Below, piece after piece: positions 32,025 to 33,649 of a DNA stretch of 33,649 nt. Made by a program: the position numbers and the translations under genes. The DNA comes from Betaproteobacteria bacterium (GTDB lineage Bacteria; Pseudomonadota; Gammaproteobacteria; Burkholderiales; SG8-41), in assembly GCA_947486575.1 (NCBI GenBank), contig CANKUB010000045.1, positions 1 to 33,649 of the forward strand. The letters are read 5' to 3'. Numbering within the stretch: the stretch's first letter is position 1; every line of letters starts with the position of its first letter. Below the pieces are notes generated by a model, which was not told the origin of the DNA, searched no databases, and worked only from the letters and a program-made list of their open reading frames with translations.

Positions 32025-32048
32025 GCACTGAGGAAACCCTTTCAGTGC
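32025..32048 (-). terminator. Hairpin with minus-strand T-run in the divergent gap
   Basis: A 7-bp perfect stem GCACTGA/TCAGTGC with partial inner G-C pairs is followed on the minus strand by AAATTTTTT. It lies upstream of the synthase promoter, so it may block antisense transcripts coming from the acyl ligase gene. The remainder of the 31842-32168 gap holds the two divergent promoters and no gene. Confidence 0.4.
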
Positions 32049-32120
32049 GCAGATGCGCGGCGGCGTGGCAGCGTGATGCCGTGTGCGCTGATCGCGCGGG
32101 TGCCCAGCATTTACATTTTT

Positions 32121-32149
32121 TTGACATAGTTGGAGCCGGCATGAATAAT
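32121..32149 (+). promoter_or_regulatory. Strong sigma70 promoter of the acyltransferase/acyl ligase gene
   Basis: A perfect -35 box TTGACA (32121-32126) is separated by 17 bases from AATAAT (32144-32149, 5/6). The start of transcription would be near 32156, leaving a very short leader before the first in-frame ATG at 32169. Confidence 0.7.
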
Positions 32150-32168
32150 CGAGAACAATAATTGCTTG

Positions 32169-33649
32169 ATGGCGGTTAGGAATATGCGCGTTTGTATTCG
32201 ATGGCTGCTTCGTACCCTGTTTCGCCTGCGCGTGATAAGCCATTTGAATGGTCAGGGTGACGCAGCGCGATTAGTGCCGTTTGCGCACGGGCCGCGCCTG
32301 CTTGTTTCGCATTGTGAATCTGCGTTGGACGGCGTGCTACTGGGATTGTTTTTGCCAGGCGATCCGCTGGTGGTAGCGACACCGGAAATGCACGCGCAGC
32401 TTATTCCGCGTTTACTGATGCGCTGGGTGCGCTGTTTAAAGATAGATGCGGCACATCCGATGGCGCTAAAGGATGTGGTGCATCATGTGCGTGACGGCGG
32501 TGTGGCGGTGATCTTTCCGCAAGGTCGCGTTACCACCACCGGCGCATTAATGAAGACCTACGATGCGGCCGCGGTAATCGCAGCGCATTGCAGCGATGAA
32601 GTAGTGCCGGTGCGTATCAGCGGCACGCTGTACTCGCGCTACGCCGCCACGTCAGGCTTGTGGCCGAAGCGTTGGTTCCCTGCGATAACCATAACGGTGC
32701 ACGCACCGGTGCGCATCACGCAGGCCACGCAAACGCAGCCTCGCCACAAGCGACGTGCTCGCGCAGATGCGCTGCATCGGGTGTTGCAAAACATGCTGGG
32801 TACGGCGGCTGACAATCGCTGCCTGTTTGGCGCATTCGTGGATGCGGTAGCATTGCACGGTCGGCGCACGACCATTATCGAAGATGCGCGGCGGCAGCCC
32901 GAAACGTACGGCCAGCTGCTTAAGGTGGCGCTGGCGCTCGGTCGCCTGGCCGCGCGTGAAACCACAGCGGGTGAAACCGTGGGCGTGCTGATGCCGAGCA
33001 TTTCTACCGCCCTGAGTCTGGTGCTGGGTCTGGCCGCACACGGTCGAACGGCTGCGATGCTTAACGACAGCGCCGGGCTTAACGTCATGCACAAGGCCTG
33101 TATTGCCACAGGCGTGCGCACGGTGATTGCATCGCGCCAGTTTCTCGCGGTGATACGGTTGCAGGGTATCGCTGAAGGTTTGAAAGGTATCAAAATACTG
33201 TATGTGGAAGATTTGCGCGCGCGACTTACAGTGGCTGACAAGTTGTGGCTGATAGGGTACGCATTGTGGTTTCCGCGCGCGGCCTGTCCGGACAGAAAGC
33301 CCGCTGAGCCCGCCGTGGTGCTGTTTACCTCGGGGTCGGAAGGGCTGCCCAAAGGGGTGGTGCTGTCGCATGCGGCGATGCTGGCAAATATGACGCAACT
33401 GCGCGCGGTAATTGACTACGGCCCCGACGACAAGTTCTTCAGTGCATTGCCGCTGTATCACACGTTCGGTCTGATCGCGTGTTCGATGATGCCGCTGATG
33501 ACCGGTACGCGACAATTTCTGTATGTGTCGCCGCTGCGCTATCGCACCATTCCCGAACTGGTTTATGTGAGCGGCGCAACCTATCTGTTTGGCACCAGCA
33601 CGTTTCTGGGTCACTATGCGCGCCAGGCGCATCCAGCTGATTTTCAGTC
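32169..33649 (+). CDS. PlsC acyltransferase/AMP-dependent acyl ligase fusion (Aas-like), partial
   Basis: The frame stays open to the window end (493 codons seen, C terminus missing). It resembles Aas, which reacylates lysophospholipids with an acyl group activated as acyl-AMP/ACP. Residues about 25-185 form a PlsC-type domain (LDGVLLGLFLP, then RVTTTGALMKTYDAAA). From about 215 an AMP-binding ligase domain follows, with the ATP loop FTSGSEGLPKGVVLSH (about 383-398) and LPLYHTFGL. The acyltransferase motifs are atypical: the HX4D box reads SHCESALD (His and Asp one residue too far apart) and FPEGR reads FPQGR. Start candidates are ATG 32169 and ATG 32184; the latter has AGGA but only two bases away. 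It is divergent from the DSF synthase, so a role in handling fatty-acid signals is possible but unproven. Confidence 0.85.
   Translation, partial: MAVRNMRVCIRWLLRTLFRLRVISHLNGQGDAARLVPFAHGPRLLVSHCESALDGVLLGLFLPGDPLVVATPEMHAQLIPRLLMRWVRCLKIDAAHPMALKDVVHHVRDGGVAVIFPQGRVTTTGALMKTYDAAAVIAAHCSDEVVPVRISGTLYSRYAATSGLWPKRWFPAITITVHAPVRITQATQTQPRHKRRARADALHRVLQNMLGTAADNRCLFGAFVDAVALHGRRTTIIEDARRQPETYGQLLKVALALGRLAARETTAGETVGVLMPSISTALSLVLGLAAHGRTAAMLNDSAGLNVMHKACIATGVRTVIASRQFLAVIRLQGIAEGLKGIKILYVEDLRARLTVADKLWLIGYALWFPRAACPDRKPAEPAVVLFTSGSEGLPKGVVLSHAAMLANMTQLRAVIDYGPDDKFFSALPLYHTFGLIACSMMPLMTGTRQFLYVSPLRYRTIPELVYVSGATYLFGTSTFLGHYARQAHPADFQ

Noticed and set aside
32639-33632. Two long minus-strand open frames at the window end
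   Set aside because: They are antisense to the acyltransferase/acyl ligase gene, which is well supported by PlsC-type and AMP-binding motifs and a strong promoter.

Overview
The window reads as chromosomal DNA of a betaproteobacterium, most like Nitrosomonadales/Gallionellales-type lineages. This is inferred from protein character and gene order (carA-carB-greA, then yhbY/rlmE-ftsH-folP-glmM, tpiA-secG-tRNA-Leu(GAG), then the nuo operon), not from a database search. No rRNA, CRISPR array, complete insertion sequence or phage gene was found.

Layout. 1-1251: a broken PEP-CTERM (exosortase-substrate) gene, its terminator stem, and the 5' part of a group IIC-like intron inserted right behind that stem. 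A near-consensus promoter and a hairpin-rich leader for carA follow. 1252-6106: carA-carB (overlapping by 8 bases) and greA, making carbamoyl phosphate for pyrimidines and arginine plus a transcript-cleavage factor. 6139-11612: yhbY on the minus strand, then rlmE, ftsH, folP and glmM on the plus strand, the same core order as in Escherichia coli; products act in ribosome maturation, membrane proteolysis, folate and cell-wall precursor synthesis. 11634-13631: an unrecognised small lipoprotein, tpiA with its own promoter, secG and tRNA-Leu(GAG). 13710-28346: a complete 14-gene nuoA-N operon for proton-pumping NADH:quinone oxidoreductase (complex I), tightly packed with several start/stop overlaps. 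28358-28924: a Nudix ADP-sugar hydrolase.

28939-33649 is the accessory region and the most interesting part. On the minus strand an RpfF-like DSF (diffusible signal factor) synthase is followed without a gap by a large regulator that joins a MerR-type DNA-binding domain to PAS, GGDEF and EAL domains. The pair resembles the RpfF/RpfR fatty-acid signalling pair of Burkholderia, but here the putative sensor/c-di-GMP enzyme carries its own DNA-binding domain. Divergently transcribed from the synthase, behind a near-perfect sigma70 promoter, is a PlsC-acyltransferase/AMP-dependent acyl ligase fusion (Aas-like) whose acyltransferase active-site motifs look altered; it runs off the window end. Together these could form a fatty-acid signal synthesis, sensing and turnover module. 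That functional link is inference.
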